NCBI GenBank assembly: GCA_018669795.1
Contig: JABHSQ010000026.1
Location: 1-64,000, forward strand
Direction: 5' to 3'
DNA length: 64,000 nucleotides
From: Flavobacteriaceae bacterium
Lineage (GTDB): Bacteria; Bacteroidota; Bacteroidia; Flavobacteriales; Flavobacteriaceae
The notes beneath the pieces are model-generated. The model did no database searches. It was not told the origin of the DNA and saw only the letters and a list, made by a program, of their open reading frames with translations. Each line of letters opens with the position of its first letter. Position 1 is the stretch's first letter. Shown here in pieces: positions 14,033 through 23,463 of this stretch. Both the position numbers and the translations under genes were made by a program.

Positions 14033-15022
14033 TTAAATTAACTTTTTATCAATTATATACTCAGCAATTTGGATGGCATTGGTTGCGGCTCCTTTTCTTA
14101 AATTATCGCTTACAATCCACATATTTAAGGTTTTTCCTTGTGTTTCATCTCTTCGAATTCTACCGACAAAAACATCATCTTTACCATTTGCATAAATAGG
14201 CATTGGATAGGTGTTGGTATCTGGATTGTCTTGAATAGTAACTCCAGGAGTTTCGTGAAGAATTTTTCTAATATCGTGAATTACAAATTCATTTTCAAAT
14301 TCAACATTTACGGACTCACTATGTCCACCAGCAGTTGGGATGCGTACTGCAGTTGCAGAAATTGAAAAGCTTCTGTCGTTTAATATTTTTTGAGGCTCAC
14401 GAGCCAATTTCATTTCTTCTTTTGTATAACCATTTGCTTCAAAATCATCACAATGAGGAAGCGCATTTTTATGAATTGGATAGGGGTATGCCATTTCGGA
14501 CTGAATCCCATTGATCTCATTTTCTAATTGATTAACCGCTTTTATTCCGGTACCAGAAACAGATTGATAGGTAGAAACAATCACCCGTTTCATTTTGTAT
14601 TTTTTATGAAGAGGCGCTAATGCCATGACCAATTGAATAGTAGAACAGTTAGGATTGGCAATAATTTTATCATTGGCAGTTAATGTAGAAGCATTAATTT
14701 CTGGCACCACTAATTTCTTTGATAAATCCATCCTCCAAGCTGATGAATTATCAATTACAGTAGCACCAACTTCCGCAAACTTGGGAGCCCATTCTAAAGA
14801 TATAGTTCTACCAGCAGAAAATATAGCAATTTCAATTTTTTTAGATAAAGCATCTTCTAAACCAATTACTTTTATAATTTTTCCATTAAACTTTAATTCA
14901 TTTCCTATTGATTTTTCTGAAGCGACTAACACTATTTCAGAAACAGGAAATTTGCGTTCTTCTAATAATTTAATCATTATAGTACCTACCATTCCAGTAG
15001 CTCCAACGACTGCTATTTTCAT
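14033..15022 (-). CDS. asd: Aspartate-semialdehyde dehydrogenase
   Basis: Reduces aspartyl phosphate to aspartate semialdehyde, the branch point to lysine/diaminopimelate, threonine and methionine. The N-terminal NADP site reads VGATGMVG (6-13); catalytic Cys126 lies in NPNCSTIQ; the active-site His is in GGHSESV. Length 329 aa is normal for the short bacterial form. The next gene on this strand is mscL. Confidence 0.95.
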   Translation of the reverse strand: MKIAVVGATGMVGTIMIKLLEERKFPVSEIVLVASEKSIGNELKFNGKIIKVIGLEDALSKKIEIAIFSAGRTISLEWAPKFAEVGATVIDNSSAWRMDLSKKLVVPEINASTLTANDKIIANPNCSTIQLVMALAPLHKKYKMKRVIVSTYQSVSGTGIKAVNQLENEINGIQSEMAYPYPIHKNALPHCDDFEANGYTKEEMKLAREPQKILNDRSFSISATAVRIPTAGGHSESVNVEFENEFVIHDIRKILHETPGVTIQDNPDTNTYPMPIYANGKDDVFVGRIRRDETQGKTLNMWIVSDNLRKGAATNAIQIAEYIIDKKLI

Positions 15023-15118
15023 ATGAGTATCTAGTTAATTACTAGTGGTTTTAAAAAATTTATAAAAATAAAGCACAAAAATAAGGCATAGAATACTAGC
15101 ATAGTGATTCTAAAAAAT

Positions 15119-15517
15119 TTATTTTTTTAGAAGATCTTTAATTTCAGCCAATAAATTTTCTTGAGTTGGTCCAGCCGGTAAATCAGGAGCTACTCCCATA
15201 GGTTTTTTAAATTTATTAGAAGCTTTTACCACCATAAATAATACAAAACCAACGATGATTAAGTTAATAATAGCATTGATCCAATTACCATACATAATAG
15301 CATTTTCAACACTTGTAATTGCTCCTTCAGTATCTATTAAAGCAGGAGATAAAACAAACTTTAACTGCGAAAAATCTATTCCGCCAGTAAATTGTCCAAC
15401 AATTGGCATCATAATATCGCTCACAAAACCTTTAACAACTAATCCAGTAGTTCCAGCTAGTAAAACAGCAACTGCTAAATTAATAACATTGCCAGTCATA
15501 ATAAATTTTTTAAACAT
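15119..15517 (-). CDS. mscL: Large-conductance mechanosensitive channel
   Basis: Pentameric inner-membrane channel that opens on membrane tension during osmotic downshock. 132 aa, two membrane spans: the first carries the pore motif NLAVAVLLAGTTGLVV, the second is near residues 75-98. The charged C-terminal helix ends LLAEIKDLLKK. Standard length and layout. Confidence 0.95.
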   Translation of the reverse strand: MFKKFIMTGNVINLAVAVLLAGTTGLVVKGFVSDIMMPIVGQFTGGIDFSQLKFVLSPALIDTEGAITSVENAIMYGNWINAIINLIIVGFVLFMVVKASNKFKKPMGVAPDLPAGPTQENLLAEIKDLLKK

Positions 15518-15596
15518 AATTAACGAGATAGGGGCTTATAGTATACAAGATATGGAAAATTAATAGTTGGATCGTTAAAACTAAGCGATACGATTG

Positions 15597-16706
15597 TTAT
15601 TTTCGGCAAACTTCACGCTTTACTCTTTGTGAGATTGCTGTTAACAATTCGTAAGAAATAGATTCAATGCTTTCTGCAAGTAAATCTGCTTTATTATTAC
15701 CTCCAAATACAATTACTTCATCTCCTTCTTTACAAACAATGCCAGTGATGTTTACCATCATCATATCCATACAAACATTCCCTATTATTGGAGCTTTAAT
15801 TCCCTGAACCATTACCCAGCCTTTACCGTTTCCGTAAGCTCTGCTAATCCCATCTGCATGACCAATAGGGATCGTTGCCGTTACTATAGTTCCTTCACTT
15901 TTAAAAGCCCTATTATATCCAACACTGTCTCCCTTTTTAATAGTGTGTATTTGTGAAATCACCGATTTTAACGTTGCAATTGGTATAAAGTTTTTTTGTT
16001 CTTCTGGAATATTACTAAAACCATAAAGACCAATTCCACTTCTAACCATATCGAATTGTGCCTCAGGATAATTTAAAATTCCTGAAGTATTAGACATATG
16101 TAATTTGGGTTGGTAGCTTAATTTACTTGAAATATTTTTTGCAATATTTTTAAAGGTACTTATTTGAGATTGTGAAAAATATTTTTCTGTGAGGTCTTCA
16201 CTAGCTGCAAGGTGTGAAAAAAGAGAAGTAATTTTTATAGTGCTTGTCGCATTTAATTCCGAAATAATTTTATCCACCTCAGCTTCATTAAATCCCAATC
16301 GATTTAAGCCCGTATTAAATTTAAGATGAACAGGGTAATTGAGTTGTTTTTTTTCAGAAGCTATTTTTATAAATTGTTTTAGTACACTTTCATTGTATAA
16401 ACTCGGTTCTAAGCATCGATCGATGAGAGTTTCAAAATTTTCAGGCTGAGGGTGTAGTACTAAAATAGGTGTTTTAATACCAACATCTCTTAAAATCACC
16501 CCTTCATTCACATAAGCTACCGCTAAATAATCAACTCCTAAAGCTTCTAATTCTTTTGCAATAATTACAGCATCACTTCCATAAGCAAATGCTTTTACAA
16601 CACCCAATAGCTTTGTGGTATCTTTTATTCTAGATTTTAAATAATGATAATTTTTACCTAATGCGGTAAGATCTATTTCTAAAACAGTTTCAGTAGTTTT
16701 TGGCAT
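15597..16706 (-). CDS. alr: Alanine racemase
   Basis: PLP enzyme making D-alanine for peptidoglycan. PLP-binding Lys38 lies in GVVKAFAYG; the second catalytic base should be the Tyr in SVGYNRAF, across the dimer. Length 369 aa is normal. It lies 3 nt downstream of tdk, a conserved flavobacterial pair, and is almost surely co-transcribed with it. Confidence 0.95.
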   Translation of the reverse strand: MPKTTETVLEIDLTALGKNYHYLKSRIKDTTKLLGVVKAFAYGSDAVIIAKELEALGVDYLAVAYVNEGVILRDVGIKTPILVLHPQPENFETLIDRCLEPSLYNESVLKQFIKIASEKKQLNYPVHLKFNTGLNRLGFNEAEVDKIISELNATSTIKITSLFSHLAASEDLTEKYFSQSQISTFKNIAKNISSKLSYQPKLHMSNTSGILNYPEAQFDMVRSGIGLYGFSNIPEEQKNFIPIATLKSVISQIHTIKKGDSVGYNRAFKSEGTIVTATIPIGHADGISRAYGNGKGWVMVQGIKAPIIGNVCMDMMMVNITGIVCKEGDEVIVFGGNNKADLLAESIESISYELLTAISQRVKREVCRK

Positions 16707-16709
16707 CCC

Positions 16710-17348
16710 TTAGTCTTCCTTTTTTTTAGAAATATCTTCAGGTTCTTGTACATTCATTTTTCGAACTTTTTCTCGAAGCATCAATTTATAATACGCCGCT
16801 CTGCTTAATGGCTCATATTCATCTACTTCTCCTAAAAGCACCAATTCGTCACCTTTAGCTTTGCGGTAACTGTAATTTGCTAAATTCCCAGTTCGGGTAC
16901 ACACCGCATGCACTTTAGTGACATACTCAGCAGTTGCCATTAATGCAGGCATAGGCCCAAAGGGGTTTCCTTTAAAATCCATATCCAATCCAGCAACAAT
17001 TACGCGCACGCCTCTATTGGCTAAATCATTACAAACTTTTACAATTTCATCATCGAAAAATTGAGCTTCATCAATGCCAACAACATCACAATCGTCTGCT
17101 AAAATGGGAATATTTGCTGCGGCAGGAACCGGAGTTGAATGAATTTCGTTGCTATCATGAGAAATTACCGACTTATCATCATACCGAGTATCGATCATTG
17201 GTTTAAAAATTTCTACTTTTTGTTTGGCAAATTTCGCACGTCTTAACCTTCTGATTAATTCCTCTGTCTTTCCTGAAAACATAGAGCCTGCGATGACTTC
17301 AATCCATCCAAATTGTTCTTTTTGATTTACGGTATTTTCGAGAAACAT
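16710..17348 (-). CDS. tdk: Thymidine kinase (type II)
   Basis: Phosphorylates thymidine for salvage. The P-loop GSMFSGKT is at 21-28, the Walker B/catalytic segment is [10 protein letters not shown], and the lasso region starts [12 protein letters not shown]. The classic structural-zinc cysteines are largely missing (CTRT where CxxC is expected, and no second pair), a feature of the Bacteroidota form. Length 212 aa. The promoter should lie in the gap before 17448. Confidence 0.93.
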   Translation of the reverse strand: MFLENTVNQKEQFGWIEVIAGSMFSGKTEELIRRLRRAKFAKQKVEIFKPMIDTRYDDKSVISHDSNEIHSTPVPAAANIPILADDCDVVGIDEAQFFDDEIVKVCNDLANRGVRVIVAGLDMDFKGNPFGPMPALMATAEYVTKVHAVCTRTGNLANYSYRKAKGDELVLLGEVDEYEPLSRAAYYKLMLREKVRKMNVQEPEDISKKKED

Positions 17349-17447
17349 AAAATTAATTTAAACTAAAACAGAATTCCTTGACGTTTACATAAAGGTTGTG
17401 TAAATTTATAAAAACAAAACAGAAAATTTGCTTTATTTTAATAAGTT

Positions 17448-18215
17448 ATGAAGAAGAAAGTCCTATCCCAAATAAACGCGCTTGCTAAGAGCATTATTGC
17501 TTCAGAAAGTGACATCGATATTATTAAAACAAAACACACATTAATTCAGCTTTATGAAAAGTTAACGGTCTTAGAATTTTTAAAAACAAGTGTAAAAACC
17601 AAATTTAAGAAACCTAAAAGATCCGCAACCGACTCTAAAACCTATCGCGAACAGAATTGGTTTCAGGATCCAGATCCAGTTCCGCAACCATCGCATGAAG
17701 ATGTTTTGGTAGAACCTTTAATGGAAAAAATAAAAGATCTAGTAGCTCAAATGCCTAGTAAAAGTGATCCAGATGGTTCGGCAGTTGAAGACTTGCTAAA
17801 AGAAATACTTCCTAAAAAAGAAACCTTTAAAAACGATTTAGAAGAATTTGCAGCTTCCTATCAAGAAAATCTAGTATTTGAAAGAAAGCAAGAAGATGAA
17901 AAAGATGAAAAAATAGAAGTACCTGAAAATGAAATTGAAACTAAATCAGCGCAAAACAAACCTACATCTATAAATGACAAATTAAACCAAGGTCTTAATA
18001 TAGGGCTTAACGACCGCATAGCTTTTATAAAGCATCTTTTTGAAAATAATACCGATGATTATACCCGGGTTTTATCACAGATAAATTCGATGACTACTTT
18101 TAAAGAAGCATCTTCATTTGTTGAAAATAACATTAAGCCAGATTACAATAATTGGGATGACAAAGAAAAATATGCTGATCGTTTTTTATTAATAATTGAA
18201 AAACGATTTAACTAG
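17448..18215 (+). CDS. Conserved hypothetical protein, 255 aa
   Basis: A charged, low-complexity middle (about 95-180, rich in Glu and Lys) lies between a helical N-terminus (MKKKVLSQINALAKSI) and a C-terminal block (NDRIAFIKHLFENN, then DYNNWDDKEKYADRFL). Not recognised as an enzyme; no signal or membrane segment. It ends 1 nt before the rsmI start, so the two are translated in tandem. The C-terminal block looks like the conserved part. Confidence 0.7.
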   Translation: MKKKVLSQINALAKSIIASESDIDIIKTKHTLIQLYEKLTVLEFLKTSVKTKFKKPKRSATDSKTYREQNWFQDPDPVPQPSHEDVLVEPLMEKIKDLVAQMPSKSDPDGSAVEDLLKEILPKKETFKNDLEEFAASYQENLVFERKQEDEKDEKIEVPENEIETKSAQNKPTSINDKLNQGLNIGLNDRIAFIKHLFENNTDDYTRVLSQINSMTTFKEASSFVENNIKPDYNNWDDKEKYADRFLLIIEKRFN

Positions 18216-18216
18216 T

Positions 18217-18891
18217 ATGATGGGCAAACTTTATTTGATACCTACTCCGATCGGTAATTTAAAGGACATCACTTTTAGAGCCATTGAAGTTTTAAAAGAA
18301 GTAGATTTAATCCTGGCCGAAGATACTCGCACTAGTGGGAAATTATTAAAGCATTACAATATTTCTACACACATGCAATCTCATCACATGCATAATGAAC
18401 ATAAAACGGTTGATCATGTAGTAAGAAGAATTACTAATGGAGAAACCATTGCATTAATAAGTGATGCAGGAACTCCCGCAATTAGTGATCCTGGATTTTT
18501 ATTAACTCGCGCTTGTTTAGAAGCAGGAATAGAAGTAGACTGTTTGCCAGGAGCAACGGCATTTGTGCCAGCTTTAGTAAATAGTGGTTTACCAAATGAT
18601 AAGTTTGTATTTGAAGGTTTTCTCCCAGTTAAAAAAGGAAGGCAAACAAGGCTATTGCTTTTAGCGGAAGAAACGCGAACTATAATTTTTTACGAATCTC
18701 CTCATAAACTCCTTAAAACCCTAAGCCATATTGTAGCATTTTTTGGTTCCGACAGGGCAGTTTCTGTTTCTAGAGAAATTACCAAATTACATGAAGAAAC
18801 CATACGCGGTACAGCCACTGAAGTATTAGCATATTATACTGAAAAACCCCCTAAGGGCGAATTAGTGATGGTAGTTGGAGGAAAAAAATAA
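18217..18891 (+). CDS. rsmI: 16S rRNA (cytidine-1402-2'-O)-methyltransferase
   Basis: Uses S-adenosylmethionine to methylate the ribose of C1402 in the decoding centre. Tetrapyrrole-methylase fold: N-terminal GKLYLIPTPIGNLKDITFRA, then LAEDTRTSGKLL, ISDAGTPAISDPG and FYESPHKL, all RsmI hallmarks. The start is the ATG at 18217 (or 18220), 1 nt after the stop of the preceding gene; an upstream TTG at 18196 lies inside that gene and adds unmatched residues. About 224 aa, normal. Confidence 0.95.
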   Translation: MMGKLYLIPTPIGNLKDITFRAIEVLKEVDLILAEDTRTSGKLLKHYNISTHMQSHHMHNEHKTVDHVVRRITNGETIALISDAGTPAISDPGFLLTRACLEAGIEVDCLPGATAFVPALVNSGLPNDKFVFEGFLPVKKGRQTRLLLLAEETRTIIFYESPHKLLKTLSHIVAFFGSDRAVSVSREITKLHEETIRGTATEVLAYYTEKPPKGELVMVVGGKK

Positions 18892-19041
18892 AAACTTTTT
18901 TAGATTCATATTAATGAATAAAAATAATAAGTTTATTTATTGTAAATTTATCTTTTAACCTCTCTTTTAACAATTAGATTATTATTCAACCTTATATTAA
19001 TAAAAGTTTGAAATGGATTGTTTTTAAAACCTTAACATCGC

Positions 19042-20733
19042 ATGCGTTGGACTATAAAACCAAAACCAGACCCAAATAAAGTAGCTCGTTTATCTAAAGA
19101 ATTGGTAGTAGATGATATTACATCATTTCTTTTAATACAAAGGGGTATTGAAACATTTGAAGAAGCAAAAGATTTTTTTAGACCTGATTTAAAAGACCTT
19201 CACGATCCTTTTTTAATGAAGGATATGGACAAGGCAGTTGCTAGAATTGAGGAAGCCATTCTTAATAAAGAAAACATATTGGTTTATGGAGATTACGATG
19301 TAGATGGCACTACCAGTGTTGCTTTAATGTCTTCTTATCTATTAACTTACTACTCTAATGTTGCGACCTACATTCCAGACCGATACGATGAGGGTTATGG
19401 CATTTCCTATAAAGGAATTGACTTTGCAGAGGATAATAATTTTTCCTTAATTATTGCTTTAGATTGTGGTATCAAAGCAATTGATAAAGTTGATTACGCT
19501 TCCAAAAAAGCAATTGATTTTATTATTTGTGACCATCACCGACCTGGAACTAAAATTCCCAATGCTAAAGCAATACTTGATCCAAAACGAGATGATTGCA
19601 ATTATCCTTTTAAAGAATTATGTGGTTGCGGAGTTGGATTTAAATTAATTCAAGCCTTGGCTTCCAAAAAAGGAGAAACAATTGAAGATTTGTTACTGTA
19701 TTTAGATTTGGTGGCCACAGCAATAGGCGCTGATATAGTTCCAATAGTTGATGAAAATAGGATTTTAGCATTTCACGGTTTAAAGGTAATCAATCAAAAT
19801 CCTCGACCTGGTTTTAAAGCCATTATAGAACAAGTTAAAAAGGGAACATTAACCATAACCGATGTGGTGTTTATAATCGCACCTCGAATCAACGCGGCCG
19901 GTAGAATGAAACATGGAAATCATGCAGTTACACTACTTTGTGAAACCGACATAAACCTTGCTACTCAATATGCTAATGAAATTGACACTTATAATTCCGA
20001 TAGGCGTGATACTGACAAGCGAATCACTATAGAAGCTTTAGATCAACTAGAAGAGCTTAAAGAACAAGAAGGCTGTACAACGGTTGTTTATAAAGAAAAT
20101 TGGCATAAAGGCGTTATTGGTATTGTTGCATCTAGATTAATAGAAACGTATTATAGGCCGACCTTAGTTTTTACGAAAAGTGGTGATGTTTTAGCAGCTT
20201 CAGCAAGAAGTGTAAAAGGATTTGATGTTTATAATGCCTTGGAGCAATGTTCAGAGTTTATAGAACAATTTGGAGGACATAAATATGCAGCTGGATTAAC
20301 CTTATTAGAAGCTAATTATGGAAAATTTAAAGCTCAATTTGAAAAAGTTGTTTCAGAAACAATAGACCCCAAATTACTCATCCCTGAGATCAGCATTGAT
20401 TCACAACTTAATTTAACAGACATCACTCCTAAATTTTATAGAATAATAAGTCAGTTTGCACCCTTTGGACCGGGTAATATGACACCCGTTTTTATGACTG
20501 AAGATATGCAAGATACTGGTTATGGAAAACAAGTAGGTGAAGATAAAACTCATTTGCGACTTACCGCTACACAAAATGGGAAAGGAAAACTAGTAGGTAT
20601 TGGTTTTGGTTTGGGAGATCAAACTGAGCTCATCAAAAATAAAAAAACATTTAAAGCAGCCTATACAATTGATGAAAACGAGTGGAATGGAAATGTAAGT
20701 CTGCAATTAAAACTAAAGGATATTAAACCCTAA
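19042..20733 (+). CDS. recJ: Single-stranded-DNA-specific exonuclease RecJ
   Basis: Degrades single strands 5' to 3' in recombination and mismatch repair. DHH phosphoesterase motifs: DYDVDGT (84-90), ALDCGIKA, CDHHRPG and VATAIGADIVP; the DHHA1 part has GGHKYAAGL; the C-terminus is the OB-fold module. Length 563 aa is normal. The 3' end overlaps the convergent exonuclease gene by 11 bp. Confidence 0.95.
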   Translation: MRWTIKPKPDPNKVARLSKELVVDDITSFLLIQRGIETFEEAKDFFRPDLKDLHDPFLMKDMDKAVARIEEAILNKENILVYGDYDVDGTTSVALMSSYLLTYYSNVATYIPDRYDEGYGISYKGIDFAEDNNFSLIIALDCGIKAIDKVDYASKKAIDFIICDHHRPGTKIPNAKAILDPKRDDCNYPFKELCGCGVGFKLIQALASKKGETIEDLLLYLDLVATAIGADIVPIVDENRILAFHGLKVINQNPRPGFKAIIEQVKKGTLTITDVVFIIAPRINAAGRMKHGNHAVTLLCETDINLATQYANEIDTYNSDRRDTDKRITIEALDQLEELKEQEGCTTVVYKENWHKGVIGIVASRLIETYYRPTLVFTKSGDVLAASARSVKGFDVYNALEQCSEFIEQFGGHKYAAGLTLLEANYGKFKAQFEKVVSETIDPKLLIPEISIDSQLNLTDITPKFYRIISQFAPFGPGNMTPVFMTEDMQDTGYGKQVGEDKTHLRLTATQNGKGKLVGIGFGLGDQTELIKNKKTFKAAYTIDENEWNGNVSLQLKLKDIKP

Positions 20734-21436
20734 GTATTTCATCATTTATTAGCAATTCTTCATTTCGCAATCGCAGAATAATTTGAGCAACTGCGATGGT
20801 GTCTTTTTCACAATAACGCATAATCCTGTCGACATCATTCTCCTTATAAAAAACATCCCGCACTTCACCTCCGTCTATATCATCTTTTGGTGATGGTATC
20901 CCCAAAACATGAGTCATTAATTTTAAAGAGGTATAGGTTTTATAATCTCCAAACTTCCACAATTCCAGTGTGTCGAGATGAGCGACTTCCCATGGTTTCT
21001 TCCCAAATAGATTCAATTTAAAAGGAATGTCAATTTTATTAATAATCATTCTTCTAGCAATATATGGGAAATCAAATTCTTTCCCATTATGAGCACATAA
21101 TAGGTGATATGCTTTATTAAAATGATTTTCAAGTAAGGTTTTAAACTCATTTAGAATAGCATCTTCTTCGCCATGAAAGGAGGTTACTCTAAAACTTCGG
21201 ACATCACCTTTAAAAACGAAATATCCTACCGAGATGCAAATAATTTTTCCAAATTCGGCCCAAATTCCGGCTCTATCATAAAATTCTTCTGGAGTGAATT
21301 CCTCTTTTCTTTGATAATTGGTTTTTTGTTCCCAAAGTTGTTTTGTGGAATCATCTAATTCTGAAAAATTAGCAAATAAAGGAACCGTTTCAATATCTAG
21401 AAATAACACGTTTTCTAGTTTAATTTTTTTCAACAT
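20723..21436 (-). CDS. 3'-5' exonuclease, DEDD superfamily (PolB-like)
   Basis: RNase H-fold nuclease with ExoI FLDIETVPL (Asp and Glu), ExoII CAHNGKEFDFPYIARR (Asp) and ExoIII RYCEKDTIAV (Asp). It belongs to the group described as related to the exonuclease domain of family B DNA polymerases, 237 aa. Probable single-strand DNA or RNA trimming; the substrate is unknown. Tail to tail with recJ, 11 bp overlap. Confidence 0.85.
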   Translation of the reverse strand: MLKKIKLENVLFLDIETVPLFANFSELDDSTKQLWEQKTNYQRKEEFTPEEFYDRAGIWAEFGKIICISVGYFVFKGDVRSFRVTSFHGEEDAILNEFKTLLENHFNKAYHLLCAHNGKEFDFPYIARRMIINKIDIPFKLNLFGKKPWEVAHLDTLELWKFGDYKTYTSLKLMTHVLGIPSPKDDIDGGEVRDVFYKENDVDRIMRYCEKDTIAVAQIILRLRNEELLINDEILRV

Positions 21437-21480
21437 AATTTAGTTATTGCAATCGGGGAGGGATTATAAAGATAGTTAAA

Positions 21481-21953
21481 TTAAAAGAGTGATTGTTGTT
21501 TAACAGGAGATTCGTGTTCTAAAAGCCATTTTTTTCGATGCAATCCACTAGCATAACCGGTTAATGATCCATCTTTCCCAATAACCCGATGACAAGGTAT
21601 TATGATTGATATAGGGTTTTTCCCATTAGCAGATGCAGCAGCTCTAATTAATTTGGATCTCCTAAACGATTGGCTATGGTTTGATACGAAACTGTTTTCG
21701 AAAAAGGTATTTCTTGTAATTTCTGCCATACTTTTTTCTGAAACTTAGTTCCTTCAGGGTGGAGCTTTAAATTGAATTCAGTTCTTTTTCCTAAAAAATA
21801 TTTTTCCAATTGTTTAACTGTATCTTTTAGTGAATTTGGAATCTTTGTAGTGGTTTCTTCTTCAGTTTTTAGAAAATAAACAGAAGATAATCCTTCTTTA
21901 TTTCCTTTAATTTCAAGGTTCCCAATAGGTGTATTTAAGTGTACTATATCCAT
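21481..21953 (-). pseudogene. ogt: Methylated-DNA--protein-cysteine methyltransferase, frameshifted
   Basis: Two adjacent frames together make a complete O6-alkylguanine-DNA alkyltransferase. The first (from 21953) gives the N-terminal part through [19 protein letters not shown] and ends at LGDPN-stop; the second continues [14 protein letters not shown] and [20 protein letters not shown], with the acceptor Cys in PCHRV. Restoring one A in the run after GATCC near 21651 joins LGDP to KLIRAAA. Everything else is intact, so this is either a recent inactivation or a base-calling error in a homopolymer. Family role: direct removal of O6-methyl groups. Confidence 0.85.
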
Positions 21954-21956
21954 AAA

Positions 21957-22475
21957 TTACCAGCCACTGTATTTTGGAGGTTCAATTTCGTTTAAATTTA
22001 AGTAAACAATAAGTTGCCCTCTATGGTGCGTTACGTGATCTTGCAGTAGATTTAATAGTTGCAATTTACTTTTGGGTCCTGCAAAGAAATCAACTGTTGC
22101 TTTTAATTCTTCATCAGGAGTGTTTTTAACAATTTTAATCACAGCATCAAAAGCATTTTCTAGGGCTAAAATTGTTTCACTTTTGGTTTGTGGTAATTCT
22201 TTTTTCTCTTTTTTATATTCAATATCTGTAAAATAATTAGTACTAAGCCAATCCATATTGCCTTTAATGTGTACTAACTGTTCGTTAAAACCCATTTGTC
22301 TTTCGGTAGGTTTAAAATTGTAATGCCCTTCAGGCATAGCTTCAGCAATAGCAATAAGGTAAATTTTTGAGTTTTCCCATTTTTCCAAAAAAGCTAGTTT
22401 TGGACTTATTTGTTGCGCGATAAATGTTGAAGAGTTTATTACAATTAGTAAAACTAAAAGTGCTATTTTATTCAT
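21957..22475 (-). CDS. DinB-family protein with signal peptide, 172 aa
   Basis: Residues 1-20 (MNKIALLVLLIVINSSTFIA) form an export signal. The rest is a DinB-type four-helix bundle: the metal-binding His positions are likely in LVHIKGNMDW and DHVTHHRGQLIVYL. DinB/YfiT proteins bind a metal and many act as thiol-dependent transferases; the substrate here is unknown. The secreted form is common in Bacteroidota. It lies 3 nt upstream of the ogt relic and is probably co-transcribed with it. Confidence 0.8.
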   Translation of the reverse strand: MNKIALLVLLIVINSSTFIAQQISPKLAFLEKWENSKIYLIAIAEAMPEGHYNFKPTERQMGFNEQLVHIKGNMDWLSTNYFTDIEYKKEKKELPQTKSETILALENAFDAVIKIVKNTPDEELKATVDFFAGPKSKLQLLNLLQDHVTHHRGQLIVYLNLNEIEPPKYSGW

Positions 22476-22602
22476 TCTTTTTGTTTTAATAAAGAAACAA
22501 TAAATTTATTTATAATTTTTAATGTGTTAAAACTATAAAACTGATTTTATTAGTTTTTATTTATCAAAAAAGTTAGATATTTACAAATTGCAATATAAGC
22601 GT

Positions 22603-23448
22603 ATGTTAACACTAGATAGTTTTAAATCTCTTGAGAATGGAGAAATAAATAAAAAAGAATTTTTAAAGCTCATTAAATCAAATAGTTCTCCTGCAAAACT
22701 AGAAGAAGTTTTATATGATTTAGATTATGAACAGCAACTTTATAAGCTACAAGCCGAATTGGTTAATCTTCAAAAATGGATAACGAAAAACAAAAAAAGA
22801 GTTTGTGTTATATTTGAAGGAAGGGATGCCTCCGGTAAAGGAGGTTCTATAAGAAGAATGACAGAACACTTAAACCCTAGAGCTAGAAGAGTTGTTGCGC
22901 TTGCCAAACCTACAGAAGTAGAACAAGGCCAGTGGTATTTTAGAAGGTATATTAAAGAAATGCCCAACCCTGGAGAGCTTGTATTTTTCGACAGAAGCTG
23001 GTACAATAGAGCGGTTGTAGAACCTGTTATGGAATTTTGTTCTAAAGAACAATACAATAAGTTTATGATTCAAGTTCCCAAATTTGAAAACATGCTTTAT
23101 GAAGATGGAGTTATATTAATTAAGTTTTGGTTTTCGGTAACAAAAGAGGAGCAATTAAAAAGGTTTGAATCTCGATTAGCAAGTCCATTAAAACGTTGGA
23201 AATTTAGCCCTGTAGACCAAGAGGGACAAAATAAATGGGATGCTTACACTCATTATAAAGATCAAATGTTTGCTAATACTCATACTGCATTTAGTCCTTG
23301 GATTATAATTAAAACAAATAATAAAAAGGAAGCACGTTTGGAAAGTTTGCGATATTTACTTTCTAGGTTTGAATATGAAGGGAAAGGAAATGCTGGAACC
23401 ACCTTATTAACAGATCCAAATATTGTGCAACTTTATCATGAACTTTAA
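22603..23448 (+). CDS. ppk2: Polyphosphate kinase 2 family protein (first of a tandem pair)
   Basis: Transfers phosphate between polyphosphate and nucleotides. The core has Walker A FEGRDASGKGGSIRR, lid residues AKPTEVEQGQWYFRRY and Walker B FFDRSWYNRA. About 281 aa from the ATG at 22603; the upstream TTG at 22588 adds five unlikely residues. Preference for ADP/GDP or monophosphates cannot be told from these motifs. The second copy follows after 15 nt with the same motifs but a divergent N-terminus. Confidence 0.92.
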   Translation: MLTLDSFKSLENGEINKKEFLKLIKSNSSPAKLEEVLYDLDYEQQLYKLQAELVNLQKWITKNKKRVCVIFEGRDASGKGGSIRRMTEHLNPRARRVVALAKPTEVEQGQWYFRRYIKEMPNPGELVFFDRSWYNRAVVEPVMEFCSKEQYNKFMIQVPKFENMLYEDGVILIKFWFSVTKEEQLKRFESRLASPLKRWKFSPVDQEGQNKWDAYTHYKDQMFANTHTAFSPWIIIKTNNKKEARLESLRYLLSRFEYEGKGNAGTTLLTDPNIVQLYHEL

Positions 23449-23463
23449 AGAAAATCGAGACTA

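Noticed and set aside
21648-21729. Programmed frameshift in ogt
   Set aside because: No slippery heptamer with a downstream stem at the junction, and the family is not known for recoding; a simple one-base loss explains it.
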